NCBI RefSeq assembly: GCF_003319125.1
Contig: NZ_QOHG01000013.1
Coordinates: 62,001 to 126,000, forward strand
Reading direction: 5' to 3'
Source of the DNA: Blastococcus sp. TF02A-26
GTDB lineage: Bacteria > Actinomycetota > Actinomycetes > Mycobacteriales > Geodermatophilaceae
Length of the DNA: 64,000 nucleotides
The notes under the pieces were generated by a model, which saw nothing but the letters and a program-made list of their open reading frames with translations, searched no databases and was not told the origin of the DNA. The translations under genes were made by a program, and so were the position numbers. Position 1 is the first letter of the stretch. Each line of letters starts with the position of its first letter. Below are positions 42,216 to 50,336 of this stretch, in pieces.

Positions 42216-42932
42216 TCACGCAGGGACGGCGGACCCGAGCATCTCGAGCGCGAGCGCCGCGGCGGCCGGGAACGAGTCGACGACGGCCTCGGCCCGCGGC
42301 TCGTCCGGCGCGTGCGCGTACTCCCCCTGGCGGATGCGGACGGCCCGGGCACCCACGGCGGCCGCCACCGCGACGTCCTTGCCCGGCCGGTCACCGATGA
42401 CCAGGACCCGGTCGGCGGGGACGCCCAGCCGGTCGGCGAGCGCGAGCAGCCCGGCGGGGTGCGGCTTGCGCGCCGCCCGGCCGCCGAGGGTGTCGGTGAC
42501 GAGCACCTCGCCGAGCAGCGGTCCGAGCCCGGTCGCGGCCACCTTGGCGGCCTGGATGACCGGGTTGCCGTCGGTCAGGCAGCCCAGCGGCGCGGCGGCG
42601 GCCAGCGCGGCCAGGGCCTCCGGCACGCCCGGGTAGGGCGTCAAGGTGTCCGGCTCGTGCCGGGTGAAGGCAGCCACCAGCGGCGGCACCAGCGCGGGGA
42701 GGTCACGGGCCGGCACCCCGGCCGCCAGCAGCGCCCGGTCGATCGTGCCTCCGGCGTCGGAGCCGGCGGCCAGTTCGCGGACGAGCGCCGCGTGCACGCC
42801 GGCGCCGTCGACGCCCAGCCCGGTCGCGGCGGCACCGACGGCGGCGGCCGCGCCGGCCAGGTAGTCGGCCTGCGGGTAGAGGGTGTCGTCAAGGTCGACG
42901 ACGACGGCCAGCGGCAGGAGCGGTGCGGTCAC
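42216..42932 (-). CDS. HAD-family hydrolase closing the glycan operon
   Basis: A 238-aa haloacid-dehalogenase-like protein. Motif I VVVDLDDTLYPQ is at residues 9-20, motif II is CLTDGNP, the motif III lysine is in AARKPHP and motif IV is VIGDRPGKDV. The cap domain lies between motifs I and II. The GTG overlaps the wecB stop. In surface-glycan operons such proteins act as sugar-phosphate phosphatases, the likely role here, with no specific substrate evident. Confidence 0.83.
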   Translation of the reverse strand: MTAPLLPLAVVVDLDDTLYPQADYLAGAAAAVGAAATGLGVDGAGVHAALVRELAAGSDAGGTIDRALLAAGVPARDLPALVPPLVAAFTRHEPDTLTPYPGVPEALAALAAAAPLGCLTDGNPVIQAAKVAATGLGPLLGEVLVTDTLGGRAARKPHPAGLLALADRLGVPADRVLVIGDRPGKDVAVAAAVGARAVRIRQGEYAHAPDEPRAEAVVDSFPAAAALALEMLGSAVPA

Positions 42933-44080
42933 CAGGGCAGCCGCCCGTCGGTGAAGTCCGGCTCCTCGATCGCCAGCAGCGCGTCGGTCGCCTCGTCGGC
43001 GAGGATCGCGGCGACCTGCGGACCGGTGGTCCCGTCGCCGTACGGGCACGGCAGGGACGCCGCCCGCGCCAGCTCCGCGGGGGCGGTGTGCCGGGCCGCC
43101 GCGGCGAGCACGGCGTCGGCCGCGCTGTCGTCGGCCAGGCTCGCCAGCGTGGTGGTGCCCGCCTCGACGCCCTCCCAGCGCGGGGTCGAGCCGCGGAGGA
43201 CGACGACCGGGACCCCGAGGTAGGCCGCCTCCTCCTGGATGCCGCCGGAGTCGGTGACCGCGATCCGCGCCGAGGCCAGGGCGGTCAGCAGCTCGTCGTA
43301 GCCGACCGGGCCGCTCAGCGAGATCGCCGGGTGGTCGAGCTCGGCGTCGAGACCGGTCGCGGCCAGCCGCCCCGCGGTGCGCGGGTGCACCGGGAAGGTC
43401 ACCGGCCCCACCTGCTCGGCCAGGGAGCGGACGATGCCGACCAGTCGCTTCAGCCGCACCGGGTCGTCGACGTTCGTCGGCCGGTGCGCGGTGACGAGGA
43501 CGCCGGTGCGCTCGGCGACCGGGACCGCCCGCACCCCGCGCCCGACCAGGGTGTCGACCACCGGGTTGCCGACGACGAACACGCGCTCGTCGGGGACCCC
43601 CTCGGCGGCGAGGAAGGCCGCGGCGCGCCGGGTGGGGGCCAGGTGAAGCGCGGCGACGGCGGCGGCGACCCGGCGGTTGACCTCCTCGACGCTGCGCGGG
43701 TTCAGGCTGCGCAGCCCCGCCTCGAGGTGGGCGAAGGGGATGCCCGCGCCGCGAGCGGCCAGCGCGTACGCCGGCACGGTGTTGGTGTCGCCGAGCGCGA
43801 GGACGACGTCGGGCCGGTACTCCCCCACCGCGCGGGCGGCGTCGGCGTGCAGCGCGCCGAGCCGGCTCGCCGGGGAGTCGGTCGGCAGCGCGAAGCGGCG
43901 CGTGGGCACCAGACCGAGGGCCTGCTGCAGCTCGCCGGCCAGCGCCGGGTCGGTGTGCTGCCCGGTGTCGACGACGTCCACGCGGTGCCCGGCCGCGGTC
44001 AGCGCGGTGACCACCGGTGCCAGCTTGACGACCTCCGGGCGGGTGCCGAAGGGCACCAGCACCGACCGGCTGCGGGTCAC
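42929..44080 (-). CDS. wecB: UDP-N-acetylglucosamine 2-epimerase (WecB-type)
   Basis: A 383-aa non-hydrolysing UDP-GlcNAc 2-epimerase that makes UDP-ManNAc. Recognisable from VPFGTRPEVVKLAPVV at the N-terminus, DTGQHTD, HLEAGLRSLN, LVTAHRPTNVDD, FPVHPRTAG and TDSGGIQEEAAYLGVP. Start GTG at 44080, inside the stop of the ATP-grasp gene. It indicates that the operon builds or modifies a ManNAc-containing surface polymer. No UDP-ManNAc dehydrogenase (wecC) is adjacent. Confidence 0.92.
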   Translation of the reverse strand: MTRSRSVLVPFGTRPEVVKLAPVVTALTAAGHRVDVVDTGQHTDPALAGELQQALGLVPTRRFALPTDSPASRLGALHADAARAVGEYRPDVVLALGDTNTVPAYALAARGAGIPFAHLEAGLRSLNPRSVEEVNRRVAAAVAALHLAPTRRAAAFLAAEGVPDERVFVVGNPVVDTLVGRGVRAVPVAERTGVLVTAHRPTNVDDPVRLKRLVGIVRSLAEQVGPVTFPVHPRTAGRLAATGLDAELDHPAISLSGPVGYDELLTALASARIAVTDSGGIQEEAAYLGVPVVVLRGSTPRWEGVEAGTTTLASLADDSAADAVLAAAARHTAPAELARAASLPCPYGDGTTGPQVAAILADEATDALLAIEEPDFTDGRLPW

Positions 44081-45117
44081 GCCCACACCGCCGCGGACAC
44101 GGAGGGGTCGGCCACCGGGGCGCCGGACCGGTCGGTGAAGACCTCGGCGTGGTAGCGGCGCATGCTCACGCCGGGGGTGAACCAGAGGTGCTCCAGCTGC
44201 CGGTCCGGCTCGCGGATGCCGGTCAGGTAGGCGCTGACGACGTCGGCGCCGGCGGCGAGGGTGAGCGGGAGGCCGCCGGAGAACCGGGGGTTGATCTCCA
44301 CCACGGCCGCGTCGCCGTCGGGCGCCACGAAGCCCTGCACGTTGGCCGGCCCGGTCAGCCCCACGGCCTCGAGCGCGCCGACGACGACGTCGGTCACCGC
44401 CTCCGAGTCGAAGGTGGTGCCCTTCACCGAGATGCCGGCCTTGGTCTCCTCCCGCCAGCGCGGGACGACGGTGAGGATCTCCCCGGTGCGGGAGACGAGC
44501 GTGTCCGCGGTGAACTCGCGCCCGTGCAGCCGGGTCTGGGCGACCAGCGACGGGTCGGTGCACAGCGCCTCCACCACCTCCGACCGGCGGTCGAGCAGGC
44601 GCACGCCGCGGCTGCCCCGGCCGGCGCGCGGCTTGACGACCCACGGGCCGGGGACCTCGACCAGCGCCGAGGTGGTGTCGGTGGTCGGCGGGTGCGGCAC
44701 GCCGGCGGCCCGCAGCGTCCGGGCGAAGGCAGCCTTGTCGCAGCACACCGCCACGGCCGCCGGGTCGGCCAGCCACGTGGCCACGCCGGCGGCGGCCAGC
44801 CGGTCGGCGCCGGCGGAGAGCGCCGGCAGCTCCTCGGCCACGGTCGGGATCAGCGCGTCGGCGCCCTGTGCGGTGGCGACCGCGACGAGGGCGTCGACGA
44901 AGTGCGGGTGGTCGGCCCGGGGCACGGTGAGCCCGACGGTCGCCAGCGCGGCGCCGGTCGCCGTCGGGTCGGCGTCCACCGCGACGACGCGGTGCCCGAG
45001 CGCGATGAGCCGGCGCACGACCGCGATGCCGGCCGGGCCGCCGGCGCCGGTGACGATCACCGCCGGAGCGGCACCCCCGGGCACGGCGTCGGGTCGGGTG
45101 GTGAGGAGCGAGGTCAC
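44077..45117 (-). CDS. ATP-grasp domain ligase (carbamoyl-phosphate-synthase-like)
   Basis: A 346-aa protein. A Rossmann-like N-terminal domain (VIVTGAGGPAGIAVVRRLIA) is followed by an ATP-grasp fold: CCDKAAFARTLRAAGVPHPP, WVVKPRAGRGSRGV (ATP-binding Lys), and VEINPRFSGGLPLTL (Mg-binding Glu/Asn). Members of this group ligate an acid to an amine, often in glycan or peptide-like natural product loci. The acceptor is unknown. GTG start overlapping the exosortase-like gene stop. It could add an amino acid to the glycan intermediate. Confidence 0.85.
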   Translation of the reverse strand: MTSLLTTRPDAVPGGAAPAVIVTGAGGPAGIAVVRRLIALGHRVVAVDADPTATGAALATVGLTVPRADHPHFVDALVAVATAQGADALIPTVAEELPALSAGADRLAAAGVATWLADPAAVAVCCDKAAFARTLRAAGVPHPPTTDTTSALVEVPGPWVVKPRAGRGSRGVRLLDRRSEVVEALCTDPSLVAQTRLHGREFTADTLVSRTGEILTVVPRWREETKAGISVKGTTFDSEAVTDVVVGALEAVGLTGPANVQGFVAPDGDAAVVEINPRFSGGLPLTLAAGADVVSAYLTGIREPDRQLEHLWFTPGVSMRRYHAEVFTDRSGAPVADPSVSAAVWA

Positions 45118-46403
45118 CGGGACACCTCCGGGTGGGGGTCGGCGGGGAGCGGGCGGGCGAAGCTGGACGGGCGCGAGGCGTCGGGGGCGCGGTGCCGGCC
45201 GCGGCGCTCGGGGCCGTCGTAGCTGCCGGGCTCGGCGCGGCGCCGCTCGGGACCGGCGTAGCCGCCGGGGGGTGGCGGGGGTGTGCGGAGCCCGATCAAC
45301 GGGACACGGGTGGTCTCGTCGAGGTCCGGGGAGACCTCGTGCTCGGGCAGGTGGACGACGTCGTCGTCGTCCTCGGGGTGGCGGGCGAGCAGCCAGCCGC
45401 GGGCCCACAGCCGCAGCGCCGCCACCCGGTGCGAGGTGACGGGCTCCCACTGGCGCGCGGCGATCGCCAGGGCGAGGCAGTCGAGGACGTAGGGGTCCTC
45501 CTCGTAGGTGGCGACGGCGACCAGCGAGGCGCCGTGCGCGCCCAGGCCGTCGGCGACCAGCTCGCGGATGCGGGCCATGCGGGCCGGCGCGGGGAGGTGC
45601 CCGATGCGGTAGTCGATCCGGCCGCGCTCGCGGCGGGCGGCCAGCCGCTTCGACGCCCACGACGGGAGGACGTAGCGGTACATCAGCCCGGTGAGGTTGA
45701 GCCGCCGGCGCTGCGCCGCGGGCAGCACGCCCTCGACGGTCCGGTAGCCGAGACCGGGGCGGGCCCAGCTGTCGGGGCGGCGGGCGGTGTGCCGGCCGTC
45801 GACGTCCTGCTCGGCCCGCTCCGGGGTGGGCAGCGTCAGCCAGACCATCAGGAGGAAGCCGGCGAGGGTGGCGACGAGGTTCCACAGCGTGCCCACCCAG
45901 TCGTGGAACAGCACCAGCGCGGCGTCGCCCCACCACATGCCGGCCAGGGCCGAGAACAGCAGCCGCAGGTGGTTGAGCAGGAGGAGCGCGGCGACCGCGA
46001 CGAGGAGACCGCCCAGGGCGTGCAGCTTGCGGCTGCGCAGCACGACGGCGGTCAGCGCGGTGAGGCCGAGTACCGAGAGGATCGACGAGCACGACGCGGT
46101 GACGACCGCGTCGATGACGGCGCCGTTCTCGGGGAACAGCAGCACGTGCCCGGGCAGCACGCCCGAGGCCTGGCCGGGGTAGATCCAGGACATGACCTGC
46201 GCGAGGCCCCGGGCCTCCAGCTCGCGCATGGGCATCTGCAGGTAGCGGAAGCCGAGCAGGCAGATCGCCGCGGCGAGGACCAGGTCGCCGGCGACCGGCA
46301 GCAGCCGGCGGCCGCTCCCCCGCCGGATGAGGCCGGCCCGGCGCGCGGGGGCGGGCGGCGTGGCGGCGCCGGCGGCGGGCCGACGTCCGAGGACGGCGGT
46401 CAC
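45114..46403 (-). CDS. Exosortase/archaeosortase-family membrane protein with C-terminal extension
   Basis: A 429-aa protein. The N-terminal 190 residues are polytopic and contain the exosortase triad layout: Cys105 in TASCSSILSVLG, Arg147 in LLLNHLRLLFSA, and His167 in LFHDWVGTLWN. Exosortases are membrane transpeptidase-like proteins that process C-terminal sorting signals. Residues of about 230-360 form a soluble helical domain I do not recognise, followed by a Pro/Arg-rich disordered tail. It is coupled by GTGA to the GT2 gene upstream and the ATP-grasp gene downstream. From memory, exosortase G (XrtG) loci of Gram-positive bacteria also pair with a GT2. Confidence 0.72.
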   Translation of the reverse strand: MTAVLGRRPAAGAATPPAPARRAGLIRRGSGRRLLPVAGDLVLAAAICLLGFRYLQMPMRELEARGLAQVMSWIYPGQASGVLPGHVLLFPENGAVIDAVVTASCSSILSVLGLTALTAVVLRSRKLHALGGLLVAVAALLLLNHLRLLFSALAGMWWGDAALVLFHDWVGTLWNLVATLAGFLLMVWLTLPTPERAEQDVDGRHTARRPDSWARPGLGYRTVEGVLPAAQRRRLNLTGLMYRYVLPSWASKRLAARRERGRIDYRIGHLPAPARMARIRELVADGLGAHGASLVAVATYEEDPYVLDCLALAIAARQWEPVTSHRVAALRLWARGWLLARHPEDDDDVVHLPEHEVSPDLDETTRVPLIGLRTPPPPPGGYAGPERRRAEPGSYDGPERRGRHRAPDASRPSSFARPLPADPHPEVSR

Positions 46404-47851
46404 CGGCTCCCCACCTCCTGGGGCTCCGTAGCGGCGAGGGCGAAGCTCCGCGGCCGCTCGGGGGCCGCGGTGGCGACCGGGGCGACCGTCTCCGACAGCG
46501 GGGACGGGAGGGCGGCGGTGGGGCGCACCGTGGACGTCGCGCCGGAACGCGAGGTCTTCACCCAGGTGTAGGGGCGGCCGAGCATGCCGTCGACGTAGGC
46601 CCGGGTGGTGATCCAGATGGAGAGGGCGAACGCCGGCAGGAAGCCGAGCAGGCGCCAGGCCGACCGGCGCTCCACGCGGCCGATGAGCAGGCCCACGCAG
46701 AGCTCGGCCAGCGGGCCGACGAACAGCAGCATCGACAGCGGGAGCACCGCCACGACCGGCAGGTCACCGATGCCGAAGGCGCGCAGCACCGTGAGGAGCA
46801 CGCCGAGGCCGGCGAAGACCGGGACGTGGTAGACGAGCAGGAAGAGCGTCGTCTCCACCTTCTCCAGCACGGAGAGGTGGCGCGAGCGCATGAGCGGCCA
46901 CCAGTAGTCGCGCGCGCACTTCTGGTGGCCCCGGGCCCAGCGGTAGCGCTGCTTCCAGAAGCGCTGGGCGGTGACGACCGCTTCCTCGTAATCGATCGCC
47001 GAGACGTCGTAGCGGACCCGCTGGCCGGCCATGACGATGCGCAGGGTGAGGTCGGTGTCCTCGGTGACCGTCTCGGGGTTCCACCCACCGAGGGCACGCA
47101 GGGTCGACATCCGCACCGCGCAGTTGGCGCCGCCGTAGGCCGGCAGCTCGAACAGCGCCTGGCGGCCGTACTCGTTGACCAGGTAGCCGGAGAGGTAGTC
47201 GACGAACACCGTGCCGGCCATGTGCGAGTCCTGGCCGTTGCGGATCACGCAGCGGCCCATGACGGCGCCCACGGAGGGGTCGCGGAAGTGCCGGACCAGC
47301 CGGCGCAGGGCCGTCGGCTCCGGCTCGTGGTCGGCGTCGAAGACGAGGACGACCTCGGCGTCGACGAGCTCCAGGGCGTCGTTGAGCGCGCCGGACTTCC
47401 CGCCGCCGGACCCGACCGCCCGGTGCAGCACCCGCAGTCGCGGCTCGATCGCCGCCCAGGCGTCGAGCTTCTCGCCCGTGCGGTCGTCGGAGCCGTCGTC
47501 CACCACGACGAGGGTCAGCCGGTCGGCGGGGTAGTCCAGCGCCAGCAGCGCGGTGACCATGCCGTCGACGACGAGTTCCTCGTTCTTGCAGCCCACGAAG
47601 ACCGCGACCTGCGGGGTGTAGCCCTCCAGGCCGACGTCGGCGGCGAGGAGGTCGCGCTCGGCCCAGCGGGCGGCGGCGACGGCGAAGGCGAGGTGCCGGC
47701 AGAAGAAGATCGCGAAGACGACGTTGAGCGCGCCGGCGATGGCCCCGAGCACCGGGTCGGCCCCGAAGAGCCAGATGGTGCCGGTCAGCGCAGCGGCGTA
47801 GAGCAGGAGGACCCAGCGTCTCCCCTCGGGCCGTGCGCTGGTGGTGGCCAC
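46400..47851 (-). CDS. Family 2 glycosyltransferase, membrane-bound, cellulose-synthase-like
   Basis: A 483-aa processive-type GT2 with hydrophobic helices at both ends. Catalytic motifs are VVVDDGSDDRTG, VLVFDADHEPEP (D-x-D), TVTEDTDLTLR (TED) and QRYRWARGH (Q-x-x-RW). It probably polymerises or transfers a sugar across the membrane for an exopolysaccharide or glycoprotein. The GTG at 47851 is chosen because GGAGGAGGGG lies 5 nt upstream. A GTG 17 codons earlier lies within a palindrome and lacks a ribosome site. First gene of the coupled GT2-exosortase-ATP-grasp-wecB-HAD operon. Confidence 0.9.
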   Translation of the reverse strand: MATTSARPEGRRWVLLLYAAALTGTIWLFGADPVLGAIAGALNVVFAIFFCRHLAFAVAAARWAERDLLAADVGLEGYTPQVAVFVGCKNEELVVDGMVTALLALDYPADRLTLVVVDDGSDDRTGEKLDAWAAIEPRLRVLHRAVGSGGGKSGALNDALELVDAEVVLVFDADHEPEPTALRRLVRHFRDPSVGAVMGRCVIRNGQDSHMAGTVFVDYLSGYLVNEYGRQALFELPAYGGANCAVRMSTLRALGGWNPETVTEDTDLTLRIVMAGQRVRYDVSAIDYEEAVVTAQRFWKQRYRWARGHQKCARDYWWPLMRSRHLSVLEKVETTLFLLVYHVPVFAGLGVLLTVLRAFGIGDLPVVAVLPLSMLLFVGPLAELCVGLLIGRVERRSAWRLLGFLPAFALSIWITTRAYVDGMLGRPYTWVKTSRSGATSTVRPTAALPSPLSETVAPVATAAPERPRSFALAATEPQEVGSR

Positions 47852-47883
47852 CGACCCCCTCCTCCGGACGCGGGCACGCCAGC

Positions 47884-47903
47884 GGTGGAGCGGCCGCTCC
47901 ACC
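47884..47903. promoter_or_regulatory. 20-bp perfect palindrome upstream of the glycan operon
   Basis: GGTGGAGCGGCCGCTCCACC is self-complementary. It lies 33 bp before the GT2 start and 33 bp after the stop of the small membrane-protein gene. It may be an operator for the glycan operon or the terminator of the upstream gene. Confidence 0.5.
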
Positions 47904-47935
47904 TCATCGCTGCATCGGCAGTCCGGCCCCGGACC

Positions 47936-48229
47936 TCAAGCGGAACGTCGCACGGCGCGGCGGACCGGTGCCGACGACAGGTCGCGGGCCGGCGTACGCC
48001 GCGCGGTCGGGCCCCCGGCGGGAGCCCCGGAGCCGACCCGGGCGGTGCTCCCGAGCCGGACCCCGCGGGGAGCGGGCAGGACCGGGAACCCGTTCGGGTC
48101 CACGCGGGCATGGCTGGCCGGTGGGTCGGCCGGGCCACGGCCACCGCGCACCGCGACCACCAGCGTGGTCACGGCGAGGGCGCCGAGGGCGAGGAGGAAC
48201 AGCAGGGCGAGGACGCTTCCGGTGGTCAT
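47936..48229 (-). CDS. Small single-span membrane protein
   Basis: A 97-aa protein with one N-terminal membrane helix (VLALLFLLALGALAVTTLVVAV) and a Pro/Arg/Ala-rich tail. The ATG at 48229 follows AGGGTGG. Unknown family. It diverges from the MocR regulator, with the inverted repeat at 48248-48273 in the shared promoter region. It could instead lead into the glycan operon, which starts 85 bp downstream. Confidence 0.55.
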   Translation of the reverse strand: MTTGSVLALLFLLALGALAVTTLVVAVRGGRGPADPPASHARVDPNGFPVLPAPRGVRLGSTARVGSGAPAGGPTARRTPARDLSSAPVRRAVRRSA

Positions 48230-48247
48230 GCGACCACCCTGGCATCG

Positions 48248-48273
48248 AGTGGACTGGTCTTTTCGAGTCCACT
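48248..48273. promoter_or_regulatory. Operator-like inverted repeat in front of the MocR gene
   Basis: AGTGGACT (48248-48255) and AGTCCACT (48266-48273) are perfect complements 10 bp apart, placed between two divergent starts. MocR/GntR-type regulators commonly bind such sites near their own promoter. Confidence 0.55.
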
Positions 48274-48290
48274 GCGGCATGGTGGCCTGC

Positions 48291-49748
48291 ATGCCACCGC
48301 GGATCGAGCAGTCCACTCCCGCGCAGGAACTGGCCACTCTGGTCGGCTCCCTGGAGGCGGCACCCGGGCCGCGCTATCTCGCCCTCGCCCGCCGGGTGCA
48401 GGAGCTGCTCGGCACCGGCCGGCTCGCGGCGGGCAGCCGGCTGCCCGCCGAGCGCGAGCTCGCCGCCTCCCTGGGGCTGTCCCGCGTCACCGTTGCCTCG
48501 GCCTACCGCGAGCTGCGCGAGTCCGGCCACGCCACCACGCGACACGGCTCCGGGACCGTGACCGAGCTGCCCGGCGGCGGCTCCCCGGGCCCCGCCTGGG
48601 GGGTGCACAGCACCGACCCCGGCGTCCTGGACCTCGCCCACGCCGCGCTCGAGGCGGCGCCGGAGCTGACCGCCGCCTACCGGGAGGCCCTGGCCGCCCT
48701 CCCCGCGATCGCCGCCGGCCACGGCTACGCCGCCGACGGGCTGCCCGAGCTGCGCCAGGCGATCGCCGACCGCTACACCGCGCGCGGCCTGCCCACCGAC
48801 CCCGACCAGGTGCTCGTCGCCGCCGGGACCGGCGACGCCACCGACGTCGTCCTGGCCACGCTGCTCCAGCCCGGCGACCGGGTGCTGGTCGAGCACCCCA
48901 CCTACCCGGGGATCATCGCCGCGGTCGAGCAGCACGGCGGGCGCTGCCTGCCCGTCCCGGTGGACGCCGAGGACCCCGACGCCGTCATCGGCCCCGCGCA
49001 GCTGGCCGCGCGGCAGAGCAGCCCGCGGCTGGCGTTCCTCATGCCGGACTTCTCCAACCCCTCGGGGGCCCGGCTCACCGCGGCCGGGCGGCGGCGGCTG
49101 GCCGCGACGCTGTGGCAGCAGGGCGTGCTCACCGTCGTGGACGAGGTGAGCGCCGAGCTCCACCTCGACGAGGGCCCGCTCCCCCCGTTCGCCGCCGGGC
49201 TGCCGGACGCGGCGACGGTCACCGTCGGCGGGCTGTCCAAGTCGGTGTGGGGCGGCCTGCGCATCGGCTGGGTGCGGGCCGACGCCGCGCTCGTCGCCCA
49301 GCTCGGCGAGGTCCTGCGGCGGCGCCAGCTCTCGGTGGGCGTGGTCGACCAGCTGACCGCCGCCGCGCTGGTCCGGGACCTGGACGCCGTCCTCGAACAC
49401 CGCCGGGCGGCACTGCGCGAGCGCCGGGACGTGCTGCGCGCCGAGCTCGCCCGCCGGCTGCCGTCGTGGACCGTGCCCTGCCCGGCCGGCGGGCTGTCGC
49501 TGTGGTGCACGCTCCCCCCGGGGCTGAGCTCGGCCGCCGTGGTCGCCGCGGCAGCACCGCTGGGGCTGCTGCTCGCCGAGGGCCGCGCCTTCGGCACCGG
49601 GCACGCGTTCGACGACCACTTGCGGCTGCCCTTCACCCGCCCCGCCGACCAGCTGCGTGCCGCGGTGGAGCTGCTCGTCCAGGCCGAGGCGACGGTGCGG
49701 GGCGGAGCCGACCGACGGGTCGGGACGAGGGCGCTCAGCGTCGTCTGA
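48291..49748 (+). CDS. MocR-family regulator (GntR helix-turn-helix plus PLP aminotransferase-like domain)
   Basis: A 485-aa protein. The N-terminal wHTH of GntR type (RLPAERELAASLGLSRVTVA, residues about 49-68) is joined to a class I aminotransferase-like domain with GYAADGLPELRQAIADRY, MPDFSNPSGARL, DEVSAELHLD and the PLP lysine in VGGLSKSVWGG. MocR proteins sense PLP or amino-compound adducts; the ligand is unknown. Start uncertain: ATG 48279 is in frame 4 codons upstream. A divergent small membrane-protein gene shares its promoter region. Confidence 0.88.
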   Translation: MPPRIEQSTPAQELATLVGSLEAAPGPRYLALARRVQELLGTGRLAAGSRLPAERELAASLGLSRVTVASAYRELRESGHATTRHGSGTVTELPGGGSPGPAWGVHSTDPGVLDLAHAALEAAPELTAAYREALAALPAIAAGHGYAADGLPELRQAIADRYTARGLPTDPDQVLVAAGTGDATDVVLATLLQPGDRVLVEHPTYPGIIAAVEQHGGRCLPVPVDAEDPDAVIGPAQLAARQSSPRLAFLMPDFSNPSGARLTAAGRRRLAATLWQQGVLTVVDEVSAELHLDEGPLPPFAAGLPDAATVTVGGLSKSVWGGLRIGWVRADAALVAQLGEVLRRRQLSVGVVDQLTAAALVRDLDAVLEHRRAALRERRDVLRAELARRLPSWTVPCPAGGLSLWCTLPPGLSSAAVVAAAAPLGLLLAEGRAFGTGHAFDDHLRLPFTRPADQLRAAVELLVQAEATVRGGADRRVGTRALSVV

Positions 49749-49895
49749 GCCGGCGCCCATGGGATGCGACACCGACCCGGAGTGGATACCGTGGGATCGC
49801 GGTCCCCCCTCTCGGTGCCGCCGCAACGCGCAGGTCGAAACCACGGCCCGAGCTCAGCCCGCCGAGACCTCGGCGGTGCCTCCGTGGAGTTCCCC

Positions 49896-50225
49896 ATGAC
49901 GACGACCCCGACAGCTCCCCTCAGCCGCCACCTGCTCGCGTCGCCGGTCGACGACGACCGCGTGCACCACCTGGAGCTCGAGGTCTCCCAGCTGCGCACG
50001 GCGATGGCCAGCCGGGCCGTCATCGAGCAGGCCAAGGGCATCCTCATGCTCCTGACCGGCTGCACCGACCAGGTGGCCTTCGACGTGCTGACGCACATCT
50101 CGAGCACCACGCACCGCAAGGTGCGCGATCTCGCCGTGGCGATCACCGACTCCGCCTGCGGCCGCAGGCCGCTGCCGGCCGACGTACAGGACGCCATCCG
50201 CGACGTCTGCCCGCCCCAGCACTGA
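49896..50225 (+). CDS. ANTAR-domain RNA-binding protein
   Basis: A 109-aa protein. Residues of about 30-92 are an ANTAR three-helix domain (LRTAMASRAVIEQAKGILML, then CTDQVAFDVLTHISSTTHRK). ANTAR proteins act as transcription antiterminators by binding paired RNA hairpins. Here there is no attached sensor domain. The ATG at 49896 follows GTGGAG. A perfect 8-bp hairpin (49859-49876) lies in its leader, and a GC-rich hairpin follows the gene. Confidence 0.85.
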   Translation: MTTTPTAPLSRHLLASPVDDDRVHHLELEVSQLRTAMASRAVIEQAKGILMLLTGCTDQVAFDVLTHISSTTHRKVRDLAVAITDSACGRRPLPADVQDAIRDVCPPQH

Positions 50226-50230
50226 CCTGA

Positions 50231-50258
50231 GCCCCGCCGACCTGGCGACGGGCGGGGC
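50231..50258 (+). terminator. GC hairpin after the ANTAR gene
   Basis: GCCCCGCC (50231-50238) pairs perfectly with GGCGGGGC (50251-50258) across a 12-nt loop, 6 bp past the stop. It is probably the terminator separating the ANTAR gene from plsC. Confidence 0.55.
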
Positions 50259-50336
50259 GGGGGCACCGGGCAGGATGCCGGGTGCCCCCGCCGCCGGGAC
50301 CGACGGCGCCGGGGCCCGACGAGGGGAGGCGCGGCC

